NCBI GenBank assembly: GCA_007922225.1
Contig: ML680053.1
Span: forward strand, 6,068,164-6,132,163
Length of the DNA: 64,000 bases
Direction: 5' to 3'
From: Emydura subglobosa
Taxonomy: Eukaryota; Chordata; Testudines; Chelidae
The notes under the pieces: generated by a model
The model's input: the letters and a program-made list of their open reading frames with translations, nothing else
Told to the model about the DNA's origin: nothing
Database searches by the model: none
Part shown: positions 24,626-35,930 of the stretch, in pieces
Position numbering within the stretch: position 1 is the stretch's first letter
Layout: each line of letters begins with the position of its first letter
Made by a program: the position numbers and the translations under genes

Positions 24626-26199
24626 AAATGTTGAGACTGTTTTCAGTTCAAATAACACCGCTCGATATATCATTATAGGAAATAAGATCACAACCGTTAG
24701 GACACGATATAGCTTTCCCTTAAACAAGGTACGTTTAGCGGGAGTGGCATTCTGAAACAGGGTATAAATTTTGAAACTGATCATTTTGTACAATGCAAAC
24801 AGGGTGGCTTTTAAAACTCACGCTCCGATGATGATGGAGGCTTTTAGTTAAACGTATCTACCATTAAAAGGCCATTGGCTTTATTTTGTTTAAACTTGGT
24901 AAGATCTTTATTGTAACTTGGGAAAATAATATAGTTAAATATTTACTATGAGCTATAATAGAAAAGAAATGGTGAAAATCCTTCAGTCCTAATAAGGACA
25001 GTAATAACACTAACGAAAACAAACAGGCTCTTTCTAACACAATGGGTTCCTGGGAGGCTGCTGTGCCATGCAGAGATGGTGGATTGTGTGTTTCAAGATA
25101 ACAAGGTCCAAGGTTTTATTTCACCAAAGGGCCTGTTACAGTGTGCACCATTCTGAACATAATTTGTATGTGTATTACCCAGGTTCAGTAGTGCTAAGAT
25201 ACTGCCAATCATGAAGATAAACCAAATGACATTTAGCAAGCAAAGCAATCTTTAGCTCCATTATTAACATTGTGTGTTTATTCCCCCCCCCCTCTGTGTT
25301 TAAAGAGCAGCCTCACTGTTAACTCAGAGCTGTGACCCCTGGTTTCATTTACGCTGCGACCGAACCAAAAAGACATACGGCCGTGCTGTAACTATGACGG
25401 GGGCTCTTGCTGTGAATCACAAAATCGAATTCTAAAATTTCATGGTCAGAGTCTGGTCTTTGCATAATGGATTGCATTGTCATCTATCATGCTGACACTT
25501 ACAAGTCACAGCTGAAAAGGTACTTTATTAGATTTTTTTTAGATCAATTTTGATTTATTCTTGTTGCAGTGTCCGTTTAGTAGACTGAGCAGAATCTTAC
25601 CCTGTTCCCTCAGCTCAATAAAGCAACTACAGATATAGTACAGAACTCCTTCACTGTTCCTAACCTGCAGCCAAATGGTGTCTTGGGGACAGCTCCCAGT
25701 CTTTTAAGCCCAAATCAAACATGAAGTTTCTTAACGGCCTCCATCTATTCTGTTCTGGCCTGATATTTTTTAGATTTGTTGGCCTATTTTTGCCATGGCT
25801 CTGATCAATAGCAATAATGACAAAGGTACGATGTGCTGTATGAGTCCCTCCGGCCACTGGTGCTTAATGATTTTTTCCAAGCTCTGGGTAGACAATTTCT
25901 GCCCAAAAAATCTTGGAGGAAACAAACATTGCAGTGCTTCTTGCAGTGCTAAATCAGTCTAGCGGGGGCTGAAATGGCTACACAAATGCAATGCCTTCTG
26001 AATAATGAAAGTCAGAGATCGGAGTGATCCAAACCCATAGAGGATAAAAATCTGCCCTGATTCCTCTCTGTAGTGGGTGGAAAAGGGAAAAATATGCAGA
26101 TTTCCTTCACCAAAAGTGAACTTCCTAGGGGCAGAGATGGAAGCTCCATTGTTGGATCATTTAAAACAAGGTTGAACAGTACAGTAGAATTGTCTGCTG

Positions 26200-26545
26200 C
26201 AGAGACCGGCCTGCCCTGAGTCTGGTCCAGATGATCAGGTGCCAGGTCTAATTACAAGTCTTTTACAAAGACATCCAATGTTGATTTATCAGCATTATCA
26301 GCAATGGAGAATCCACTACAATGCCTGGTAAATTGTTCCAATGGTTAGTTACTTTCACCAGTGGAAATGTATATTTCCCATCTGAATTTGTCTAGTTTCA
26401 ACTTCCAGCCATTGGACTGTGTTACACCTTTCACTGCTAGATTAAAGAACCCATTATTGAATATTTGTTCCCTACGCAGATACTTATACACTGCAATCAA
26501 TTCCGGGTAGCTGCATTTAGTATGTTGTTCAACAGGGCAACATTT
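26200..26545 (-). mobile_element. Old CR1 relic within the probable TENM4 3' UTR
   Basis: The plus strand reads ggtaaattgttccaatggtt, then tctgaatttgtctagtttca acttccagccattgg, and tgttccctacgcagatactt. These are the antisense of a CR1 3' ORF2 end, so the element has the same orientation as TENM4. It is heavily diverged. Its left limit is uncertain. Confidence 0.75.
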
Positions 26546-29500
26546 AACAAGCGGTCACGCAGCCCTGGATTTTTTTAACATTCCCCTTAGCCTGGAGGGT
26601 GAACGCCACAAAAAAACACTGGTTTCTTGTAGACAACACCCTTACGGTAGAACAAGGGACATCTTATGGCTCCAGGACTGTAGACAGCCTTTCAAGTTTT
26701 CACCCCCAGTAAGATGAGTGGGCGACATCCCAAACTTTTCTTGCTATCACTGCTCTGCTATTAATAGTGTTGCAGATACACGTAAGTCAACTATCCTCTG
26801 GATTAAGACTGTCTAGGTGTGGCTTAGTTAGTGCTAGAGAAACATCGTTTTGTTTAAAATGCTTTTCAATAGTCGGAAGAGAAGAGAGATTCAAAATAAT
26901 AACTCCTACATTTCCTGAGCTGTCCACAGACTCCAACTACAGGACACTAATGGACTTTAATGGGAAGTCAGGCAGGTTTAGACCCAGCACATTGCTTGAG
27001 AATGAAGAGTTAAATCTAATTTGCACTGATTTTTGCCATGATGTGGATTTGGATTGCTCCTGGCAACAGGCAGATTTGTGAGACTCATGAAAAATGGGAG
27101 ACCTGCTCAGATTCATTAACTGTGTAATAACCTGAAGACTCTGGGTAAGGCTATAAAGGTAGCATCTCCGTCCAGCAAGGTTTCCATACTTGAATTTCCT
27201 TTCCTCTACTCCGTGTAAATGTAGCCCATTTACCATCATAAAATCCTCATTACATTTTAAACAAACTAACGTGAATGAATACACGAGGAATCCTCTCTTC
27301 CCGGCTGCACTTTGATGGAGCAGCGTTAAAGGGAAGTGGAGGTGTATGAACAGAGTGTATAGCTGGTTTATGACACACTAGGCCTGAAGATGGGCGGCTC
27401 ATTCATCTTCATCCAGCATCTGCTCTGTTCTCTGTTTCAGAACTTCCTCCGCCCAGAGAGGGAGGCCACTCTTGACAGAACCGGTGCTGCTTTTCAAGAC
27501 TTTGCACCAGTTGCTATTTACTTCTGCCAATATATTTCTCCTTAAAGGATGCTTGCTAGTTCAGTCCTGGCCAACATGCCTCCTGCTCTGCAAGGTGAAG
27601 TTCAAAGAATAACACTGAGTTACTGTATCAAAAACACGCCCCTCCCTACAAACCAGAAGGAATTATTAAAACGGCAGGATGGTAGGTAACCATCAGAAAG
27701 GGGTGCCCCTCACACAGGTCAGTGTTTGGGTTCAGTTAAGGTCAGCATCAAAACCTCTGGATGCATCTCTCGCTGGGTCTGTAACAGTAGGCTGAAAATT
27801 TTAGGGAGAACAGACACTCTAGGGGGATTTCCTTCCCTTTCATCTGGCAATGCTGTGAGAACTGACAGGAAGGAGCCTTGAGAACAGAGTCAGACAAGTT
27901 CTGCATCTACAAGGAAGCCACGATAGAACTGGGGCCACCACCATTTTCTCTACCCATGGACTTTCTGCCCATTGGGTCCTTTCAACCCTTGTCGCTATCC
28001 TGTAACTGAGCAGACCCAGAGATACCCTCTTGGAGGAAGGCACTGATGCTGGTGGTGGGGTCTGCTGAGCTTGGTGGGTGCAGTGGCAGAGGGACTGATT
28101 TTAGGGGATGGTAGCACACCATGCTCCCCGGGCTAGCTCTGAAATCTCTCGTTGTGATGTTTTGGCATGGCTCAGTCTGTCTCTGGCTAGAACATGGAGC
28201 AAAAATAAAGGTAAGAAGTTAAAATTTTCAGAACCTGTAAGAAGTTCTGAGCTGCTCTCTGAAAGGCAGTGAAAGTAGGGGTGCGTGCACGTGAACGCTG
28301 ATTCTTTCAGAGGAAGGCCATCCAGCTCTTCCCAGAGGTCTGGATGGCATCACACCTGTGGTTCTCTGACAGCAGTAATGCCCCTTATCAGCAGACAATT
28401 TTCTCAGGAAGAAGCTCAACTCAGTCTCCTTGCTCACTTGAATCACAAGGACTCTTGCAAATACCAGAGCACGGGAGTTACATGAGTACAAATTACATTA
28501 GCATGTCAAGCAACTTTGTCAGCAGTTTCTCTTTGGGCCCCTCTCAAGTGGGCATTTCTAGTAAAACTCCTCCTTGCTCGCTGTTAACACTCACAGGGCT
28601 ATGCATTTAATTCAAGCGCCTTCATATCTCAGTGGGGAAAGAAACAGTCAGAGGGGTTGGTTCCAGTATCTCCCCCCCTGCTGCTGCTTATTAAACCTTT
28701 AAAATTCCTTAGTGCCAGAGTCCCACAGAGGCATGTTTCCTATAGTCAAAAATGATTTAACAACATGGCACGGAAAACCAGTTTCCAGGCCAATAAAGAC
28801 AACCCCAAAAAAACACGAATGCTGGAGTATGGATTTGCTGCAATTTTCAACGGTACATCAGTGGGAGACTATCCTACTGTTAGACTCAAATTAGCTTCCT
28901 AAAAACGAAGTTGCTTTATTGGACACGGCACAGCAGACTGCTGAACACACAACCTGTGTACTGAAATACTGTACATTTAACGAGGTTATGTCTACAACAT
29001 CGGTGCATTCAATCCACTAGAGAATAGCTCTATGCACGAGAGAGGAATTTTTTCAATAGAGAGGGAGCCTCTTTCTTTGCCTTTATTGGTTTTTTAAAAC
29101 TAAAACCAGGATTTGCGCATGGACCAAAAAAGAGAAAAAAAATCTACTATCATAATGAAAGACTTTTTTTTTTAATTCCAGTTTAGGAAGGAAGAGAATC
29201 ATCTTGCAAGTTAATATATTCAGCTCCTTTTGCCTCTATAACCTACTTCAGCCCAGCAGGAGCCCAAGAAACACTTTAAGTCCCAAGTGAAAGGTGAAAA
29301 CTACTTGTAAGGTCTCTTTTGAGGCACACGATTCAGACAGTCGCTTTGAGAAATTCCGAATTGTCGCCATCTTCCGTTTCCCGCATGCCCGGCCTGAGCT
29401 CTCTGGGACACGGTGAGGCCCCCGTGCCTGTTTGTCGGGTGGAAGGCTATCTGTCCCCCTCCCAAATAAGAAAGGATTAGGATGAAACAAGTTAGCACAG

Positions 29501-29850
29501 ACACCCATTTCTCACTTCACACCGAGTAACCTATGGATGTACGTTGACAACGCCCCACTTTAAATTCCTCACAAAGGGAAAAAAAGGACAAGAGACAGTA
29601 AATTTCACTGTGATCACACTACGGCAAAATATACCTTCTGTTCATTGCGAAAAACATGTGAAGGCCAAATTTAAAATAATAAAAAAAAAGTATGTTGCAT
29701 GAGTTACAGTGCAACCATATTCTTTTTCTCTTTATTTTCCTCCCCCCACCTGGTTCATCTTAGAAAAAGGATTGAGTACAACACAGTCAGGTAAGTGGCC
29801 ACAAAAGAGTAGCTGTCTTTGGCAAGAAGTCACCGTATTGACCCTCTCTG

Positions 29851-30609
29851 TCACCTTCTGCCCATTTCGCTCTGTCTCATAAAATGGATGTTGTTGGCGC
29901 TGTCTGAGAGTTCTGGGTGTTGCTCCACTGAGATCACAAAGTAGCCGTCATAGCCCTGCACCCGGCCCGTGTTTAGCACTTGCTGCTTCTCCCCTTCTGT
30001 CCACGAGCGTATGCCCTCCTCCCCGTCCCGCAGTCTCTGCTGCTCCCTGGCCCAGGCCTGGGCTATGGCGCGCTGCCTGGCCAGCTCCAGCACGCGGGCT
30101 TTCTCCTCGTCCAAGGTGGTCCCATAACGGGTGTTTAGACACAGTGCACCGTGCTGGAACTGGATGTCTGTGTAACGTCTAGTCCTTCCGCTGAGCACTG
30201 TGTTGATTTGGGACACTGTAACATTCACGCCATTCTCCAGGGTTCTCCGCCCGCCACTGAGGCCCAGTATGGACAAGTCGCTTTCCGACGGCCCTTGCTT
30301 AACAAAATAGTGTGTGTCCACTCCCTCTATTGTGAAGTGCAAGTTCTCCAGGTAATGGGCGTTGTTCAATATGGCTGCGATCCTGCGCCCATCCTCATTG
30401 GCCACACTGATGATGTCGGTGGCCACACGCCCATCCTTCATGGCAAACTTGACCCCTTTGCCGAAGACAGATCCTCCCGAGGCAAAGATCTTCTTCTCGT
30501 TGACCTGTCGGCACCCAGCGATGCTGGAGCTGTAGATCTGTTCAAAGCGCTCTAGGGTGACGAAGGCTTTCAGCTGTTTCTGCACTTCACACTGCACTCC
30601 CAAGATTGA
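29851..30609 (-). CDS. TENM4: Teneurin-4, terminal coding exon: toxin-like domain and TCAP-4, with stop codon
   Basis: This last coding exon has 252 codons plus TGA (29853-29851). The acceptor is a long TC-rich tract ending ctccctgaccag, followed in phase 0 by [20 protein letters not shown]. An upstream in-frame ATG (30660) lies in the intron and should be ignored. The exon encodes the C-terminal toxin-like (Tox-GHH-type, presumed inactive) domain that sits outside the barrel, including [18 protein letters not shown] and a NVTVSQ sequon. It ends with the teneurin C-terminal associated peptide: [19 protein letters not shown], then [18 protein letters not shown], then [25 protein letters not shown] and the Met before GRR point to TENM4 rather than TENM1-3. 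The GRR terminus resembles an amidation/cleavage signal. The His in EQHPEL replaces the Tyr I expect. The frame is intact to the natural end. Confidence 0.96.
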   Translation of the reverse strand, partial: SILGVQCEVQKQLKAFVTLERFEQIYSSSIAGCRQVNEKKIFASGGSVFGKGVKFAMKDGRVATDIISVANEDGRRIAAILNNAHYLENLHFTIEGVDTHYFVKQGPSESDLSILGLSGGRRTLENGVNVTVSQINTVLSGRTRRYTDIQFQHGALCLNTRYGTTLDEEKARVLELARQRAIAQAWAREQQRLRDGEEGIRSWTEGEKQQVLNTGRVQGYDGYFVISVEQHPELSDSANNIHFMRQSEMGRR

Positions 30610-30610
30610 C

Positions 30611-30638
30611 TGGTCAGGGAGAGAAAGAGAGAGAGAGA
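30611..30638 (-). promoter_or_regulatory. TC-microsatellite polypyrimidine tract at last TENM4 acceptor
   Basis: The plus-strand run of gagagaaagagagagagag becomes a (TC)-rich tract directly before the ccctgaccag acceptor of the terminal exon. It supplies the polypyrimidine signal for U2AF. Because it is a simple repeat, its length may vary between individuals. Confidence 0.6.
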
Positions 30639-30944
30639 CCCATATTAGAAAGAGACGCATGAGGAGTGAAAGGTATCGTTAGCACATTGGAGAGCAAAGA
30701 AATAACATGGCATGAGCCAATGAGAAGATCCGGAGGGTTCTGTTTCCTCTACTCCTTCTGAACTTTGGTCTGGAAAATAAAGTCTTTCTTTTTAATGAAA
30801 CGATTGAGATTCCTGTGCTTGCAGGCTATTCTCCAGAATTGCCATCATGACAAAAAACTGAACTGAATTTAACATCATCCCCTTGACAAAATGGAAAGCT
30901 GGGGTGGAGAGGGAACCCAGCACAGAGGGAGTTTATAACTTAAT

Positions 30945-31135
30945 GCTGACATTGAGAGACTGTTGCATTCTAGCCCACTCATTCTGTGACCTTGGGCAAA
31001 TTAATTGCTCCGTGCTTCAGTTATCCTCATTCGTAAGTCAGAAACGATTCATGGCTGATTACTGGGAATCGTCTAGTCATTAATATTTGTAAAATGCTTT
31101 GCAGACAGGTGCTTGATAAGATCAAAGTATTTGAC
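30945..31135 (+). repeat. MIR-like SINE relic in last TENM4 intron
   Basis: Contains attctgtgaccttgggcaaa tta, gtgcttcagttatcctcatt and gtaaaatgctttgcagaca. It ends close upstream of the terminal exon. Confidence 0.65.
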
Positions 31136-32034
31136 TAGTAGCAGTTTCCTTTGGTTTTAACCTGTTTTTGATTCTACCTTGCACCATCCTCAAAGGCTGT
31201 GCACCACAGTGTGATCCTCACTCTGCCAAAAGAGTGATTTCTAGAGCCCCTCGAGGCCACTTTAAGCATTGGCCAAAGAGGATCTTTCAACAGCCAAGTG
31301 AGGTGCTAACGCTCCCCTCCCCTCATGCTACAATGCTCCCAGTCTTCTTGGGGGATCAGGTCCTCAGCTATTAGGATCCGATCTTGAAGCTCAATTTTTA
31401 CTGAGGCAAAACTCCTACTGACATCAGTAAGAGCGCTGCTTGAGTAAGAACCGAATAGGGATAATGGCCTTAGATCATTTATAGACAGTTTTAATGCAAA
31501 GTCACTTTTGCGGTTAGCATATAATGGAGCAAGTGCAGAGTTATTCTGCAGCTTATCATTACTGCAACATGTCTGTAGAAATATACTCATCAAGTGACGG
31601 GAGTGCAGTCTTCTTTCATCCTCCTGTCCAGGAACAATTATTGGCTCAAATTTCACAAAAGCGAGACAATGACGTAACATAAGTCTCCTGTCCCTGCTCA
31701 AAGGCACTCAATAAGATAATGACAGCCAGCATTAAAAATAGGCTACACAGGAAAGGGTATTGCCTTCACTTTTTTTTTTTTAAAGTAATTTAATATCTGG
31801 GTATGGTGCTGGCTTACCAGTTCGCTCCAATATGCCTTAACCCCTTCCTGCAGAGACCCTTTTCCAGGGGCAAGAGAGGACAATTCACACTTCATGGCTG
31901 TTCCAACTAATTTACATGCTGGCTTTTACAGGCACCCGTCAACGAAGAATGGGATCAACAGGATGCTTTATTTTGCTGTTACATATTCGAATTATAATAT
32001 TCTAATGAGACTCTGAACTGCTACTTCTAGTGAG

Positions 32035-32190
32035 GGATCTCAAAGCTTTTTAAACCAATGAATGAGGTTAGCCTCGTAATATCCCAGAAGGTATGTTAGC
32101 AGCCCCGTTTTGTCCATGAAGAAATGGAGGCACAGACGATTAAGTGACTTGGCAAATGTGTCACCAGAAGTTTGTGGGAGGCCATATGAG
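32035..32190 (-). repeat. MIR-like SINE relic in last TENM4 intron
   Basis: Contains tccatgaagaaatggaggca cagacg and taagtgacttggcaaatgtg, antisense MIR. Confidence 0.6.
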
Positions 32191-33769
32191 GCTACATCCT
32201 GCACTGACCTATACCCGGGGTGAGCCACCTGAAAGCTGTGGGGCTGTAGGCAAAGTCCATTGGGACACAACGTGACCAGTGATAAAGAGGCAGAAAAACA
32301 ACCCTTTCTCCAACATGATCCAATATCTGACCCTGCAGATGTGTATGCTATAAACTCCCCTAGGGCCAGATCCTGAGCGGTGTGAAACATCTGAATCTCC
32401 TCATCATGGAGAAGTGAATAAGGATGTTGTGTTAAAACAACAAAATCTCAGACTTTGGATGCTATTCAGCTAGACTGATGAGAGGCACATGCTGAGCCTG
32501 CCCCCACTGAAGTCAAAGAAGATTTTGCCATTGACATCAACTGCAACATGAGCAGGTCCAGTAAGGAGCAAATCTAACATGGCTAGAATGGGCCATGAAA
32601 AAGTTGGCTGGATAAGCTTGTCCTATTGCTTTGGTCTGGGGGGACAGGTTCTCTTTGGAGGTTCTCGCTTGCCCTCCTCTGCTCAGGCTTGTCACAAATA
32701 GAGCAATAAAAGCCATTCCTGTGTCTTGCGCTATTTCAGCTGCCATCCCTGTCGTGATCAGGGAGGCATGAGGGGCAAGAATAGTAATCCCACTATTGCT
32801 AAACCCATTTTGGATCTCAGACTGAAAGCTCCCTTTGAATACTGGGCAAACCTGCATGGAGATTCTTACAGGGTGGGACCCGGTTTGTCTGTCCTTAAAT
32901 GTGTATCCCAGGATTCAAGATGGTGAAGGGCTTGTTAGGCCAGCCTCCCCCGTGCAGGAGTGTTTTCTTCCATTAAAGGGCAATGTCTGGTATATTTCTC
33001 AACGGTGGGGTGACGGGACCTCCCTTGCAAGACTACTGCACAGCCCAGTTCATTTCGCTCAGAGGAAGGGTGTTCTGGATGTTCAGCCACAACATGACCT
33101 GTACAGATGCAGCCCCACGTGAGAATCCCCTGCACTTGCCTCGCTTTGCCTTTGCCGGCAGTGAGTTGTTATTGACCAGTCTGCCTGAACTCTGTTACCC
33201 ATTTAATTCTGGGGAACAATCCAGGGTTCCATATTGATCAAGTGCTTGTGCCCTTCAGAATCAGGATGCCCTGGAGAATTTGCATATCTGCATTTTTTCC
33301 CTTCTCCATTCCTCAGCTGTTCTGATTACCAGCTGGCGTAGTACAAGGTCCCTTATTAATCAACTCTGAGGTTCTGCTGATGCTGCAAGACACAGCTGAA
33401 ATGTAACTTTGCCCCATCATGCCATGGCAGAGCAGGGCAGGTATTCTCTGAACAAGGGAATACTCAGGCAGATGGCTAAGTTAAGGTACAGACAGACTGA
33501 ATGTCCTTGTTTTTTGTCATCAACTCTGACCATTAGTTACTAAATTTAAAATATGTGTTTAGCCTCCCTTGTGTTTCATGGTGCCATATTAAAACACATG
33601 ATCTTTCCTTGACATAGGAATACACAACCTTTGCGACATTCATGAGGTGACATAATATTTCACCTATTTATATGGCCATCATCATTCAAAAATTAAAAAA
33701 AACCCTCCCAAAACACATCTGGACATAGTATCTAGATTGAGGTTTAGTTGGACTCCCCATGATATAACA

Positions 33770-34050
33770 GCAATAGCACTTAGCACCTTTTACCGAAAGA
33801 TCACAATGTACCAGTACAACATCACTTCAAAGACCTTGCTTATTTTGTCTCTTGTCTATTTCTAGCAAGGACCATCTCTTCCTTTATCTTTAGAAAGCAC
33901 CTCACTGCAATAATAATTTCAATCGGAAATAAGGAGGTACAGAGAGACGAAGGGACTTCCCCAAGATCCCACAGTAAATCAGTGGCAGAGCCAGGACAAC
34001 AACCCAAGTCTCCAGACTCCCCATCCTGTGACACTGGACACTGCTTACAG
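33770..34050 (-). repeat. MIR-like SINE relic in last TENM4 intron
   Basis: Contains aataaggaggtacagagaga cgaagggacttccccaag and agtggcagagccaggacaac, antisense MIR. Confidence 0.65.
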
Positions 34051-35509
34051 CTCTAATAATTCCAGCCAAGGAGTAAATCGAGGAGTTGCTTGGAGTAACA
34101 CAAGGCACTTGTGCTGGCTCCCCGAGGAGTGCAGCGGTGATGCTGCTCTGCCTGTCCTAACTTTCACTATCCAGGGATGCAAGTTTGCAAACTAAGGTCT
34201 TCCACATGGTAACACAACACATTATCACTCCTAATAATTAAAAATGTCTCTGTTCTCTTGAAAGCGAGACCTATAATATGGGATGACTTTGAAAACTGCT
34301 TAATTTTAAGATCTAATGACCTTGAGTGTATCCCTTTAATAACAGAGTGTATTTAGGAACAGTTGTTCTAAAAAAAAATCATCTTTATATATACATATAT
34401 AAACCTCCACTGTGAAAAGAAAAGGGGGGATGCAAACAGATTATGCACAGTTCAAAGAGACAGCATATCCCTGCCTTTGAAATGCTCTATCATTTCTGTT
34501 TCATCTTGTAACCCATTTTAATGAACTAGCAAGGAAGAGAAACAGAAAATTACCATCTGAGCTGAAGATGGCATAGATCAGAGCTCTCTAAAAATGCAGT
34601 AGCTTTTAGCAACTGTAACCCAGAGGTACAGTATAAAACAGCATTAAAGCAAAAGGCAATGGTGGTGGGATTTATTGGTTATTTTATTTCCATATTTGTC
34701 AATATATACAACTGACAGATCTATGCTAGGCTTGTTTTTCCTTCCTTTCTTTTTTTAATCTGATGCCCTTAGGGGACATTTCACTTTATCTAGTAATAAC
34801 CCATTGGAGAGAAGAGAGTGACCTTCATTGTTTGTTTGCTGCTGTTCAGAGCTCAAGAGAATAGTACATTACAGCAATCTTGGAACAACCTCTTGTATTT
34901 TGCCTGCAGTTCTTGAGGATTTAAAATACCATAGCTAGCTTCTATCATCCATTGTTTTTAAATAGTGCCTTACACTGTGATAGCTAAAGCTTTCATTTAC
35001 CATCATAAATACCCAAGATGTGAAAGAAATCTGAGCCTGTTGCCTTGTTTCTCCTTGTACCAATATACCCTGGGTGTATATTTCCCTTACTAAAAGCGGG
35101 GGGTTTATGATGCAGACAGGAAGCCATTGCTGGCTTACTGAGTCCCGGCTATGATTAAGGAAACCCTGTACAGTGACAGTAGCATTGTAGACTCAGGCAG
35201 GGATGGCATGGAAGCTCGAGGACTGGGGAGAGGCACTGAGACCTCAGTGTGTGTCCAGTAGTCCAAGTAAAACACTTTTGCATTAGCTACACCAGAGTCG
35301 TGCCTCCTCTATGCCCCCAACAACACTGGAGAGGGGTGAAAAGTGGCCACTAGGGAAGTAAAGGAGCTCAGTTAGAAGCCCACAAGAAAGAAATGGTGGC
35401 CAAAAGAGAGCTTCGTTTGGCTTTAGTAAGCAAAGTGCTCCAGATACGGGGTAGCAAATGATTCTGTTTTGTGCTATGACAGTTACTATAGTGATTCACG
35501 CCGGGCAGG

Positions 35510-35930
35510 GGTGTAAAAAAAAGTTATAGAATAAAGAGGTTTAATCTGTTTAGTTAATCCAAGAAAAGGTTAAGAGGTGACTCTATCACGATCCCCAAAT
35601 ACCTACATGGCGTAGAGATTTCTGATAGTTGAGAACCCTTTCATCTAGCAGATAAAGGCATAATGAGATCCAATGGTTGACGGGTGATGCTAGAAAAGCT
35701 CAGATTAGAAATAAAGTGCAGATTTTAACAATGAGGGTTCTTAACCATTGGAACGACTTATCTAAGGATGTGGTGGATTCTCTATCACCTACAGTCTTAC
35801 ATGTCTTTCTGAAAGTTAAATGAAAGTTATGAACCCAATGAGTGTAATTCTTTGGCCTATGCTATGCAAGAGGTCAGAGGAGATTATCTTAATGGTTCTT
35901 TCTAGTCTTAAAAATGCATTGATCTGATTT
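35510..35930 (+). mobile_element. CR1 3' relic in last TENM4 intron
   Basis: The stretch ttaaccattggaacgactta followed by gatgtggtggattctctatc and ggaggtcagaggagatt-like sequence matches the CR1 ORF2 end (NHWNDLSKDVVDSLS) and 3' tail. It is inserted opposite to TENM4 and is degraded. Confidence 0.72.

Larger units (their letters stand above)
24031..29850 (-). other. TENM4: Probable TENM4 3' untranslated region
   Basis: The sequence after the stop codon is AT-rich, has no splice-bounded coding segment, and holds several TTTATT motifs (AATAAA on the minus strand), at about 29731, 29085, 28915, 25551, 25270, 24335 and 24045. TENM genes are known for 3' UTRs of several kilobases, so a UTR near 5.8 kb ending at the 24045 signal is plausible. 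A CR1 relic lies inside it (about 26200-26545). The extent is inferred from motifs only. Any of the earlier signals could be used instead. Confidence 0.5.

Noticed and set aside
30151..30555. 134-codon plus-strand open frame
   Set aside because: It is the antisense of the TENM4 terminal exon. No family signature.
29851..30609. Calling the C-terminal domain an active nuclease toxin
   Set aside because: The resemblance to bacterial Rhs/Tox-GHH toxins is evolutionary. In teneurins it is an extracellular structural domain, and I see no evidence of activity.
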